The notes beneath the pieces are model-generated. The model had not been told where the DNA came from. It saw only the letters and a list, made by a program, of their open reading frames with translations, and made no database searches. A DNA stretch of 64,000 bases, taken from the NCBI GenBank assembly GCA_003327425.1, contig QOQW01000014.1, forward strand, positions 92,916-156,915, given 5' to 3'. Positions 26,296-37,000 of this stretch are shown here, piece after piece. The DNA is from Candidatus Ozemibacter sibiricus (lineage in GTDB: Bacteria; Muiribacteriota; Ozemobacteria; Ozemobacterales; Ozemobacteraceae). Within the stretch, counting starts at the first letter, position 1. Each line of letters opens with the position of its first letter. Made by a program: the position numbers and the translations under genes.

Positions 26296-26318
26296 CGAGA
26301 CAAGCGATCAGAGGCCAG

Positions 26319-29093
26319 TTACTGCAGAACGATCGGACTTCCGGAGGTCGGGGTGAAGACCAGAGCCCCCTGGTCATTCACGCTCAATTGCCCAAGAACC
26401 GTGTTGCCTTGTTTGAGGAGGTTCTGGTTCTGGTTGGCGGGAGCTTTCAGACCATTGGCATCGAAGATGGCGTTGTCGAGGATGTAGGCGGTCTGATCGA
26501 TGGAGAAGTTGGCCTGGAAGGTGCCATCGACATTGCGGCCTTGGGCGGTCACATCGGTGGCAGCCATGGTGATGTTGAGACTGAAGTTCCGCTGCACGCC
26601 GTTGATTGAACCGGTGAAATTGCCGCTACCGGTGAAGTAGAGGGGAGTTCCGCCTGCGACCAAAGTGATGGGCTGATTGGTTCCGCCCTGGGTCTCTAGA
26701 TTGGCTGCCACCAAGCCGTTGGTCAGTTGTTTGCGCAGGAGCACCCGCATCCAGACCTTCGCTGGCACGGCCGACCATGGATTGGGCTTGCCAGGAGCCG
26801 GGTCATACCCGACCACCTGCATGGGGTCCCCATTGTCAAACAAGCGCACGATCGGATACAGGCCGTAGCTATCGTAAGTGCCCGAGGAATAAACGAAACA
26901 ATCGGTCTCCTGTTCGAGCGGCTCTCGGTCCTCGCCGAAAATATACCGCCAGCCAGTCAAGGGCCATAGACCTTCCTGAGAGGGAACATCGTTGATGACG
27001 GCTCGGATGGAGGAGGAAAGGGCAGAAGCGGGGGCTGGCAGGGCCGGAACGGTCTTCAATCCCTGGCCGATCGTTTTTACGCTGGCACCGATGGCTTTGA
27101 GAGTGTCGGCTTGCGCCGCTGGCAATGAAGCCGAGCCGCCTTCGCTGCTGCTCCCGCCGGGGACGCGAAGCTGCCGAGCCAGGCTGCTGTTGATGTTGTT
27201 CTTGCGTCGGCTCTGGACTTGGATGTTGACCAAGGCTCCCGGGGTGAGGGTGTAGCTCGACGATTGATAGGCGATGGAGGCCGAAGTGAGCGCTTTGTTG
27301 GCGGTTTCCTGGTAGAAAATGCGATTGTTCCCCGATTCGGCAATCGCATCGGCGAAAATTTCGTAGCCGTCGAAGTCGGCGAACTGGCTGGCCGGCCAGG
27401 TGACGTTGAAGCTGGTGGCTCCGGCCGCGATGGTCGCATTGAGCAGCGGCTTGTCGTTGCTCGTCAACCCAGACACGGGGAAGATGAACGTTTGAACCGA
27501 ATTATCGGTATAGGTGACTTTGAAGGTGTAGGTGTCGCCGTTCTGGTGCGTGACGCTGCCTTCGCCAGTGAGAGGCCACCCAGTGGCAGGATAGGCCGAA
27601 GGATGGCGCGTGGAGTCATTGCCCCATGAAGCCCAGTAATTCCAGGCGTTGGAATCGTTCTCCGCAGGATTTTTCTCGAGAGTGAGGGTGCCGGTCACTT
27701 TCCCGCCGCTGACTTCGACTTTGCGAACGGGGAAATTCTTCACATCCTCCACCTGGAACCACAAATGCGATTGATCGTTGTATTGATCGGGCTGCGCGAC
27801 ATTCCAATATCCGCGCAAGAAGTTGAGATGGATGTCGACGCGATCGACCTTGCTGCCATTGCCCAGGAGCTTCCAGGACCCATCGGTGAACTTCTTGATC
27901 ACCATGGGGAAGAAGTCGTCATTGGCGAGGGCATTGGCGCGATAGGTCTGGAAATTGCCATCGAAAGTGTATCCGTCACGGAAGCTTTCGATGATGTCGG
28001 TGCGCAGCGTCTGAGTAGTTTTGTTGCGGAAGGTGACCGTGCCGGAAAGGCCCACCAGATACGTGGTGGCATCGATTTTCCGGAATACCGGGCGGCCCGT
28101 GAATCCGACGAAGTCTTCTTCCTCGTTGTCGTTCTCAGGATTGGCGAAGAACGACAGATAGTCATTCTTGTTTTTCCCGTTGTTGAGGAAGGTGTCGCCC
28201 AACAACGCGCTGACCTCATTGATTTCTGTGGCCGACAGAGCTGTGCCGGTCATGGCTTTCCCGAAGAAGTTCATGAACTGCTCGGTGACGAGCTTGACCT
28301 GGGTCTCATCGTCAACCGGCAGAACCACGGGCGGTTGCAGTTCACCTTCCGCAATGGGCTGGACAATCGTATCGTTCCACGTCAGCGTCGTGGTGGTCAG
28401 GGTTTTGATGCCCTTCTCGATTTGCTCGAGAATGGTCATTGTGGCTTCCCCTGCTTCGGGATTGGCTTCCGCGAGGGCCGCGGTGAACAGTTGGCGCTGC
28501 TGGGTGTAGGTGACGTTGGTTTCGTCGACCACTTCTTTGTACAGCGCGGTGAGATCGATGGTGATGGCGGTGACGTTCTTGATCAGATCTGCCACCGTGG
28601 CGAGTTGCAGGGTGCCTTCATTCTTGGCGAAGGCGAGCGCCACCTGGGCGAAGGTGGTGGTCAGATGGTCGGTGGTCAGATTGGCCAGATCGGTGTTCTG
28701 CAGGTCGGTGACGAGGTTCTGCACGACCAGGTCGCCTTTGTGCGCTTCGATGACGAACCCCTTGGCGTTCTGCAGATTGGTGACGGTCGCGGTGTATTTC
28801 CCGTTCCCGTTGTCGGTCATGGTATAGGTGGTGCCATCCGACAGGGTCAGGGTGACGCGCGCGCCAGTGACCACTTCGGTCGTCACCGCGGCCAGCAGGG
28901 AGGCTTTCACATCGCGGAGGGCAGAACCGGCCACGACGGGGCGGGTGACGATGGTGGAGACGGTGGTGACCGAGGTCGGCGCCGCCACGACATCGGGGCC
29001 GCTGCTGTCGCCGCCATCGATCAGGCGACAACCGACCAGCCCGGGAAGCAACAGGCCGAACAACATACACATGGCAAGGAAACGGATACGCAT
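26319..29093 (-). CDS. Large secreted lipoprotein of unknown function
   Basis: 924 residues. Start at 29093 follows AAGGAGT with six bases of spacing. A lipoprotein signal (MRIRFLAMCMLFGLLLPGLVGC) has the lipobox LVGC with Cys22; the next residues are RLIDGGDSSG. The body is Thr/Asn-rich, beta-prone and low in Cys. It has an early carboxypeptidase-regulatory-like stretch (VTLTLSDGTTYTMTDNGNGKY) and later fibronectin-like strands (NATIAAGATSFNVTWPA). No catalytic motif recognised. It should be anchored in the outer membrane or on the surface. It has its own terminator and is divergent from the amidohydrolase gene. The codon GC is lower than that of most neighbours. Confidence 0.72.
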   Translation of the reverse strand: MRIRFLAMCMLFGLLLPGLVGCRLIDGGDSSGPDVVAAPTSVTTVSTIVTRPVVAGSALRDVKASLLAAVTTEVVTGARVTLTLSDGTTYTMTDNGNGKYTATVTNLQNAKGFVIEAHKGDLVVQNLVTDLQNTDLANLTTDHLTTTFAQVALAFAKNEGTLQLATVADLIKNVTAITIDLTALYKEVVDETNVTYTQQRQLFTAALAEANPEAGEATMTILEQIEKGIKTLTTTTLTWNDTIVQPIAEGELQPPVVLPVDDETQVKLVTEQFMNFFGKAMTGTALSATEINEVSALLGDTFLNNGKNKNDYLSFFANPENDNEEEDFVGFTGRPVFRKIDATTYLVGLSGTVTFRNKTTQTLRTDIIESFRDGYTFDGNFQTYRANALANDDFFPMVIKKFTDGSWKLLGNGSKVDRVDIHLNFLRGYWNVAQPDQYNDQSHLWFQVEDVKNFPVRKVEVSGGKVTGTLTLEKNPAENDSNAWNYWASWGNDSTRHPSAYPATGWPLTGEGSVTHQNGDTYTFKVTYTDNSVQTFIFPVSGLTSNDKPLLNATIAAGATSFNVTWPASQFADFDGYEIFADAIAESGNNRIFYQETANKALTSASIAYQSSSYTLTPGALVNIQVQSRRKNNINSSLARQLRVPGGSSSEGGSASLPAAQADTLKAIGASVKTIGQGLKTVPALPAPASALSSSIRAVINDVPSQEGLWPLTGWRYIFGEDREPLEQETDCFVYSSGTYDSYGLYPIVRLFDNGDPMQVVGYDPAPGKPNPWSAVPAKVWMRVLLRKQLTNGLVAANLETQGGTNQPITLVAGGTPLYFTGSGNFTGSINGVQRNFSLNITMAATDVTAQGRNVDGTFQANFSIDQTAYILDNAIFDANGLKAPANQNQNLLKQGNTVLGQLSVNDQGALVFTPTSGSPIVLQ

Positions 29094-29380
29094 CAGTGAC
29101 TCCTTTGGTGTGACTCGCCTGAATGGAAATCCTGCATCCAGGCCAGGTATGATTACCGGACACGGTCCGGAGTGTGCGGGCAGAAAAATACCCTCTGCCG
29201 GATCATCTGTCAAGGCTCTGAGGGCCGTTTTGTGCTGCCTGCTGGCGACGGTCCTGCCATGGCTTTCCTTCCCTCCCCCCTGAGAACGTCGCTGGGGCAC
29301 CGCGCTGATGACGGCGGGGGCACGCATGGTCAACGAACAGGCACTGATGACCGAAGGAAGGGAGAAAGGAGATCGTCGAA

Positions 29381-30580
29381 ATGAGGCAAATCCATCCGTC
29401 GCCCCAGCTTGGGGAAGAGCCAACCGCGGCGTCTGGCCGCCCGCTCTCGGCGAAGAGAACCCAATCTGGGGACTCTGACGCCATCAGAGTTGGTTGGCGG
29501 CCAGGCCAGGCGCCGAAGGAAAGCGTGGCGGCTCGTTCGGCGCCGCGCTCGCGGCATGGTCTTGTGGTGCCCCTTGTGGGTATTCTTCTGGCGGTTGCCC
29601 TCGGGGCGACGAGGGTGGGGGCCAGCGCGGGCGGGGTGGCCGGGCGGCAGGCCCGGTCGGCCATGTGCCTGCCCGAGCTCTGGCTGGTCGACGTGCATTC
29701 CCACGTCTGGCGCAGCGCCGACGACTTCGCCGAACTGCTGGCCATCATGGACCGGCACCGCATCCAGGCGATGGGAGTGTCGGCGCTCGTCTGGCACGAT
29801 GCCGACCAGTTGGTGGCGGGGGCTGGGTTCGCCGAACCCGACCGGTTCTTCCCTTTTCTGCGCGGGTTCGACCTCGAGCGCAACACCTCGATCGATTACG
29901 TGCGGAACCGGCTGGCCACCGGGCGGTTCAAAGGCATCGGCGAGCTGTTCATCAACGGCCATGGCCATCGCACGCCGGGCGACCATCCCGTGTTGATGGA
30001 GATCTACCGCCTGGCCGGGGAATACCGGGTGCCGGTGCTGCTGCACTGGACGATCGGCTCGCGGGCGGAACGGGAAGCCGGCACGCGCGAGGGGTTTCAG
30101 GCGTTGAAGCGGGTGCTGGCGGCGCACCCCGCGACCACGTTCATCCTGGCCCACTTGGGGCGCGGCCCCGCCCCGCATCGCGAGAACCACTTCGCGGTGC
30201 TCGAGCACCTGTTGCACCGCTACCGCAATCTGCGCCTCGATCTGGCCGGCCTGCATCGCGATCTCTACGACGGCGAGGGGCGGCTCACGCCGTTCGCCAG
30301 CGCGCTGCTCGACCTGATCAAACGCTTCCCGCGCCGTTTCCTGCTCGGCCTCGATCTCGGGGAACCGGGCAGCCTGGCGCGCGAGGCCGACGCGACCGTC
30401 GCGGCCTGGCGGCGGTTCCTGGTCTACCTTCCCTCTGAGGTGGCCGCCGCCGTCGGCCGTACCAATGCCCTCCAGATCTTCGGCGCTTGCCGCCATCCCG
30501 ATCTCGAGCGGGTCCGCCCGCCCCTGCGCATCCGCGGCGAGAAGGGCTTCCTGCCCCTCGACTACCCCGTGCCCGATTGA
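29381..30580 (+). CDS. Amidohydrolase_2-like metal-dependent hydrolase with N-terminal anchor
   Basis: 399 residues; GAAAGGAG precedes the ATG by about eight bases. A hydrophobic segment at ~62-78 follows a basic, polar N-terminus and may anchor or export it. The catalytic part begins WLVDVHSHVW, where H106 and H108 match the HxH metal motif of TIM-barrel amidohydrolases. Later His residues (VLLHWTIG, FILAHLGRG) and LLGLDLG near the end fit the metal site, in the manner of TatD and ACMSD-like families. Substrate unknown. It stands alone, divergent from the lipoprotein gene. Confidence 0.72.
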   Translation: MRQIHPSPQLGEEPTAASGRPLSAKRTQSGDSDAIRVGWRPGQAPKESVAARSAPRSRHGLVVPLVGILLAVALGATRVGASAGGVAGRQARSAMCLPELWLVDVHSHVWRSADDFAELLAIMDRHRIQAMGVSALVWHDADQLVAGAGFAEPDRFFPFLRGFDLERNTSIDYVRNRLATGRFKGIGELFINGHGHRTPGDHPVLMEIYRLAGEYRVPVLLHWTIGSRAEREAGTREGFQALKRVLAAHPATTFILAHLGRGPAPHRENHFAVLEHLLHRYRNLRLDLAGLHRDLYDGEGRLTPFASALLDLIKRFPRRFLLGLDLGEPGSLAREADATVAAWRRFLVYLPSEVAAAVGRTNALQIFGACRHPDLERVRPPLRIRGEKGFLPLDYPVPD

Positions 30581-31050
30581 AGCAAACGCCACGCCGGGGA
30601 AGCAGAAAACTGCTCCCCTCACTGGCTCGCGCCAAGCAAGCCTACCTTCTTTGGGTCGGCGCTCCAAACGGTCTTTTTGCCCGGGGTTTCTTCGTTTAGG
30701 GACCTTTCTGGTCAGGCTCCAGATATGACAAGTGGAAGCGGCGAGCATGGTCGAATCGTCATTGGACAGGCCGAGCCTGTGAGGCAAATCGGTTCTGGAC
30801 GGCGAGACGATTCCCTACGGTTTCCCAACACAGAAGAGCCTGACCAAGAGAAGGAATTTCTTCCTTTGATTGGTCAACCACGCTGACCTCGGTATAATGA
30901 GCGATCATGCCCACCAGCTGATTCAAGCCAGACTGGAAGGAGTTGGGCGAAGCTTGGGGAAGAGGGCCTAGAGGAGTGGCAAAGCATACGGAATGTGCTG
31001 ACGATGCATCGCCGATGCCCCAGCGTGGCTCAACGGGAACGGCGAGTTCC
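30581..31050. other. 470-base region with weak hairpin and cyclase promoter
   Basis: No gene is supported. Just after the amidohydrolase stop is a hairpin GGGGAAGCAG-AAAA-CTGCTCCCC (30596-30618, one bulged A) without a U tract. A good promoter for the cyclase gene lies at 30870-30898. The remaining 5' part is untranslated leader. Start codons upstream of 31051 in the same frame (30943 TTG, 31015 ATG) are possible. Confidence 0.5.
30870..30898 (+). promoter_or_regulatory. Promoter of the double cyclase gene
   Basis: TTGGTC (30870-30875) and a perfect consensus TATAAT (30893-30898) with 17 bases between them. Transcription would start near 30905, about 145 bases before the chosen start codon. 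Confidence 0.7.
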
Positions 31051-34000
31051 ATGAACATGGTTCTGCCGCAGCGACGAACCGGGTGGGGGGCGGTGGGGCG
31101 GCCGTTGGTGGTGGCGCTGGCGGCGCTCATTCCGTTGGTCGCCCTCGAACTCGGCGATGCCTGGCGGCGGCAGCGGCGGCAGGAATGGAATCTCAGGCAA
31201 GAAGAGGAGCGCGCCCGGCAGGCGCTCGAAACCCTGGCGCAGAGCTGGTCGTTCGCCGACCAGATGGGGCGTCTGGGCTACGAGTTCCGGGAAGGCGCGA
31301 GCCAGGGGGAAGACTGGGCGGCGCTGGCTGGCCGTATCTTCCGCCCTCCGTTCCCGCGCCATGAACTCTGGGTGTTCCGATGGCCGGCCGGCGATGGCGC
31401 GGGCGGTCGGGGGGCAGGCGGCAAGGCAGGTGGTGAGGCCGGCGGCGGGCCGGAGCTGGTGCAGGGCCCGGCCCGGTCGCGCAACGGGCGGCGGTCGATG
31501 GCCCGGATCGTCGACTTCCTGGTCGGGCGGGCGCGCGGCCGGCCCCGCGTGCGGTCGCACGACGAGCTGGCCGGCAAGCTGCTGCGGCAGGTGGCGGGGC
31601 CTTGTCTCGACCCCGAGGTGATCGCCGCCTCGCAGCGCGGCCGGGCCACCCCGATCCTGCATCGCCACCGCCCTTTCTGGCTGCTCTGGGACTTCGTCGA
31701 CTCGCCGAACGCCCGTGCCGAGACGGTCGCGTGGCTCGTGCTGGTGCCGGGGGGGCCGCGCACCGATCGCGCCGCCCTGGAACTGGCCTGCCGCGACCTG
31801 GAGGTTCGCCTGCCGGCGGTGCCGGGGTTCCTGCGTCTCTTCCCCAGCCCGGTCGGCGATGTCGGGCCCCTCTTCGCGGCCCGCCGGCGCCCCCCGGGCG
31901 CGCAGCCCGCGACGGTCGGGAATGGCGGCGTCTCGCCGCTCGGCGGTCGGGCCGCCGCGGCTCTGGGGCGCTGGCTGCGGCGTCTGCGGCAGTTGCGGCA
32001 CCTCCGTCGCTGGGAGCGCGACGGCCTGCCCTGGATGGAGCCCGTCGGCGACTGGCGCTTCTACGCCATGCCGGCGGTCGGGGCGCGGCATCTGCCGTTC
32101 CTGCTGGTGAAGAACCGGCCGCCGCTCGGCCGACCGCTTTCCTTGCATCTGGCCCTGCTCGTCTGGCCCGCCGTGCTGCTGCTGACGACGGCGCGCGGCC
32201 TGCTGCTGGGCCGCTGGCCCCAGGTGCCGCTGGCCGGACGGTTCTCGGCCCTGTTCCTGCTGGCGGTCATCCTACCCTGGCTGCTCTTCGCGATCGCCGG
32301 CATCTTCTATCTGCAAGAAAGCCGCGACACCGCCCGGCACCAGCTCGACCTCCAGCTCGCCGCCCACTTGCGCCAGCTCGACGCGGGGAAGGAACGCCTC
32401 GACGGCGAATACCTCGCCGCCTTCCGCTCCCTCCTCCGCGACCCCGAGCTGGCCGCCCGTCTGGCGTGCGCCCCGCGCCGGGCGGTGGCCGCCCCGGCCG
32501 ACAGCGTTTCCCTCCGGGCTCTTGGCGAAGATACCTTCGGCGACTCCGCTCTGAAGGCGTTCATCCGGCAGCGGTTCCGCGGCTCGATCGGTCAACTGCC
32601 GCTGGCGGCGGTGGCGGTCCTCGATCCCGGCTACGGGCGCTGTCTCGAGGTGGCGCCCGACCTCGATCGTGACCAGATCCTGGGGGCGCTGCGGGTCTTC
32701 CTCGACGCGCTCACCCGCGATCTGCGCGAACAGGTGCGGCTCACCGATCCTCGCTTCCCTCTCGGTCCGGAGCGCGACGATCCGGTGGTGCGCATGGCCC
32801 AGCAAGGCTACGAGAGCGCCACCGGCAACAGCTTCGCCGCCGAGATGGCCAAGGAACGCTCCCATTCGTTCGTGTTCTCGATCGGCCGTCACCAGGCGGT
32901 CCTGCTGCAGGATTTCATCCTCGTCGACGGGCGGCCCCGGTATGCTCTGCTGGTCGCCTACCTCGATGCCGCGGTCGATCGTCTGGTGCTGGCCCAAGGC
33001 CGCGACCAACTCTGCGGGCGCCAGCCGGACCTCGGACTGACCGCCTTTTCCTGGGAAGGCGGCGTCCTGCGCGAGGCCCTGCCCTGGCCAGGCCACTACC
33101 CTGCCGCCTGGCAAGAGGCCCTGGCCGGCGTGGCCCGCGCCGCCTTGCGCCGTGGCGGCCAGGTGGCGCAGGTGGTGCCGGTCGGCGCTGTCCCCGCCTC
33201 GACCGCCCAAGCCGGTTGGGCGACGATCGGCTTCGCCCCGCCCGACCGCCTCACCGTTGTGGCCGCTCCGGCTCGCAAGTTCTCGCAGGTCGTCCTGGCG
33301 GCCGGGGCCGACCTGGGCAGGATCGATCGGGCTGTCTGGACGCAGGCGGTGTGGTTCCTGCTGTTCCTGCTGGTCAGCCTGGCCGCCGCCCTGACCCTGG
33401 GGCAGGTGACGGCGCGCCACGTGGTCGCCCCGGTCCAGGCGTTGCATGCTGCCCTCGATCGGGTGGCGGCCGGCGATCTCGACCAGCGCCTCGAACTGAC
33501 GCGGTCCGACGAGCTGGGACGTCTCGCGCAGTCGTTCACCGCGATGGTGGCCGGCTTGCGCGAGCGGCAGGCGCTGGCCGGACTGCTGTCGGCCGAAGCG
33601 GTGGCGGCCATCGAGACCAGCCACGATCTGGCGGGCGGGCTGGCTCCACGTTCCTTCATCGGAGCGGTGCTCGTCTCGGATATTCGCGATTTCACCACCT
33701 GGTGCGAGCGCGAAGAGCCCGCCACCGTGACTCGCCTGCTGAACCGGCATTTCGCGGCCATGACCGAGGTCATCACCGCGGCGGGGGGGCGGGTGCACAA
33801 GTTCGTGGGCGATGCCATCCAGGCCGTGTTTCCCGACGACGAGCCGGGGCCCGGGACCAACGCCGGTCGCGGGGCCGAACGCGCCGTGCGGGCCGGCCTG
33901 GGCATGCTGCATCAGCTCGACCGGCTCAATGCCGAACGCCAGGCCGCTGGGGAGGCCCCCTACCGCATCGGCCTCGGCATCGCGGCGGGCGAGCTGATGA

Positions 34001-37000
34001 CCGGCCCGGTCGGGGCGGCGTCGCGCCGCGACTACGCGTTGCTGGGAGCGCCGTTCGCCGAGGCCCAGGCTCTCGAACCGCTCAGCAAGGAACACCCCGC
34101 GTGTCCCCTGGTCGTGTCCCCGGCCGCCGTGGCGCAGACCGGCCCTTATGCGGCGCGGTTCAAGGCCCGTCCCGATGGCCGCGGGTACGTGCTGGCGACG
34201 CGGGACGCGGTCGAGCCTTCGGGGGCGGCCTCGGTCGTCCCCAAAGATGAGGCCCATTCTCGCTTTGCCGCTGCTCCCTCGGTCTCGCCGTCGAGCGGGC
34301 CTCTGCCCTGGCCTGAACCTCCCGTCGGCGGCAGCCCCTCGGTCCCGCCGGCGGGCGGCCCGGCCGCTCCCGCGGCGCCTGCCGCCGCCGGCGTCACGGC
34401 TTCTCCGGCGATCGGCCCCCGGCCCGGCGATGGGGCGCCGGATCGATCCCCCCTGCGCTCCTGGCGGCGATGGCTCGTCTACGCGGTGGGTGCCGTCTGG
34501 ATGAGCATTCCCTTCCTCGGTGGACTGGCCGCCTGGCAGACCCGCCTCGATCTCGATCGGCAGGCGCGCGTGGCCCGGTGCCAGGAGCGGCATGATGAGA
34601 TCATCGGCCGGTTCCGGCGGGCCGAGGCCGGCCTGCCCCTTCTGGAAGATCATCTGGAAACGGTGATCGGCCGCGCCGTCGCCCAGGCCTTCTCAGGATA
34701 TCGGCATCCCCTCCTGCCCGCCGAGGAAACGGCCGGGGCCGCCCTGGCCCCCGGGGGTGATCGCCCGGTCGCTCGTGAGCCGGGCCGACCCGCGGCTCCC
34801 CTCGAGGCCTGGCAGCAGGTGGCCGCTGCGCTGCGGGCCGATCTGGCAGGTCTGGGCATCGAACCCTGGCGGGTGGTGATGGCCGAATGCCAGCCCGGTT
34901 CGAGCCCCCCGCCTCTCGCCGTCGCCGAGGGCATCGCCGATGCGGCGGAAGAGGGGTTCTTCCGGTGCTTCCTGCATGAGGCTGGCGCCTATTACACCGA
35001 CCGGCCCGGGGTCGATCAGGCGCGGCTGCGCTCCCTGTTGCCGATCCATCTCGGGCTCTCCATGGAAGTGGGCCATTTCTTCTCCGAGCGGATGGGCCGG
35101 CTGGTCCTTTGTCGCATCAGTGGCCGCCCCGCATGGATGTTCTGGCAGCCTCTGTTCTGCCATCATGACGGAAGGGTGACCGGCACTTCCGGGGAAGGAG
35201 CGCCCCAGCGGCTCTTCGGCCTGCTGTTTCTGGCCATTCCGCGCACCGATCGCCTCGAAACAGATCTCGACCTGCGGGTGCGGATGCACGTCGAACCCGA
35301 CTGCGAATTGGCCCTGCTTGGGCAGGGGGAAGGCGGGGAGGTGCGGTCGCCGGGCTTTCCCGGCTGGCTGGCGCGCGAGCTGAGCCAGCACATGCCGGGG
35401 TGGGCGCCGCCTGGCTGGCTGGTCACCTGGGAGCCGGATGCCGCGAATGACCCAGGCAGAATGTCCGAGGCACGGCCGGAGGCGCCGCTCTCGGCGCGAC
35501 CCGCTGTCGCGTCCCGTCGGCTGGTGGTAGTCAGTCGCGTGGACGAACATCTTGCGGCTTGGCACAAGCATCCCGGGTGGTGGGGGACGGCCGTGGCGGC
35601 CTGGCTGCTGGTCCAGGTCGTCTGGTGGAGGACGGCGATGGCGGGCGGCGCGCTGGCGCGGTCTTTGAGCGGTCTTCTGCTGACGGGAATGCTGAGCGCC
35701 GGCCTGCTGCCCCTGGCATCGGCCCTGCCGTTGATCGAGCGCTTCCATCAGGAAGAGCTGGACAGCCTGCGGCGGCGCACCCATCTTGCCTTGCAGACCG
35801 CGCTCGATGATGCCGAACGACGGGTGGTCCTGCATCGGCCCCTGCCCTGGATCTGGCTGAGCCGGGTCGGTCGTCATCCCCGGTTGCTGCGGCTGGCTCG
35901 GCAGGCCGTGCGATGGCGTCAGGCGCGAGGCATCGAAGATCCGACCCAGGCCAGCCCCGCGCTCAGCCAGGCGTTGCGGAGGATCAAAGAACGGGCGGGA
36001 CGCCTTTTTCCGGCCATCTATCCGCCCGAGGATCCGCTGAGGATCACCGTCGATTCCCTGCGGATCCTCACCCCGCGAGGGGAAGCGCTCGGCAAGGGAG
36101 GGGAGAAAACGGCGGTCGGAGGCGAGGAGAGCGAATCCATGGCGGCCTTTGCGCGGGCCTTGGGCATGATCGGCAAGGGCATCCTCGCCTCGCTGGGTCA
36201 GATCGCCGATCCAGCGCCGACGCCAGGGTTCCAGGCCGGGGCGATGCGCGAGGAGATCGGCCTGACGGTGGGCCTGGAGATCTTGCGGAACATCTTCGGC
36301 GAAGACATGTACCTGCAGCTGCTTCATCGGCCAGGCGAGCCGGTGAACCTGATCGCCGGGGTGGGCGGGATCACGATGCTGCTCGAGCCGATGCCCGATC
36401 GGCGACGTCCCGAATTCCTGTTCTTGAGCTTCTACAGCTTCCACACCCTCGAACTGCGGCGGATGCGGCGCTTGTTCGCGGGACCGGCAGTGGCGGCGCG
36501 GCGGCCGGGCCTGCCGCCCGACCTGCGGTTGCGCTTCATCGGCACCGAGGAGACGACCGTGGGACGTTTGGTGGCGCCCGAACGGGGCGGCTGGATTCCC
36601 GACAGCCGGCGACTGGCGCGGTGGGCGGCGGCGCTGCGGCGGCCGTTCGCGGCTCGGGTCGGCTCGGCCGGGCAGGAAGATCTGGTCGAAGTGCGGCCGG
36701 GTCAGATCAACCGGAACTTCCTACTGCTGGCCGCCGCGCCCGAACAACCGCTGCGCGAGGTGGCCGACCGCCATCGCCGCGATCTGCAGCGCCTGCTGGC
36801 CTTGACGGTGTTGATCACCGTGCTGCTGGCCCTGACCGCGGCGGGCGGGCTCGTCGATCCGGTCGGCGCGCTGGTCGAGGGGATGGGCCGGATCGAGGCC
36901 GGCGATCATCGGTTCCGGCTCGTCGTCGACCGCGACGATGAGCTGGGCGATCTGATGCGGGCGTTCAACCGCCTCGCGCGCGCCCTCGAAGAGCGGGAAT

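Noticed and set aside
27765..29099. A 444-codon open frame on the plus strand within the first lipoprotein gene
   Set aside because: The minus-strand gene has signal peptide, lipobox and ribosome binding site; the plus frame has none.
30759..31130. A 123-codon minus-strand frame upstream of the cyclase gene
   Set aside because: It covers the good plus-strand promoter, lacks a ribosome binding site and looks like no known family.
32272..36444. Two long minus-strand frames (32272-34653 and 34693-36444) within the double cyclase gene, which might suggest separate genes
   Set aside because: The plus strand carries continuous TM, HAMP and cyclase domains through both; the minus frames show no recognisable domain.
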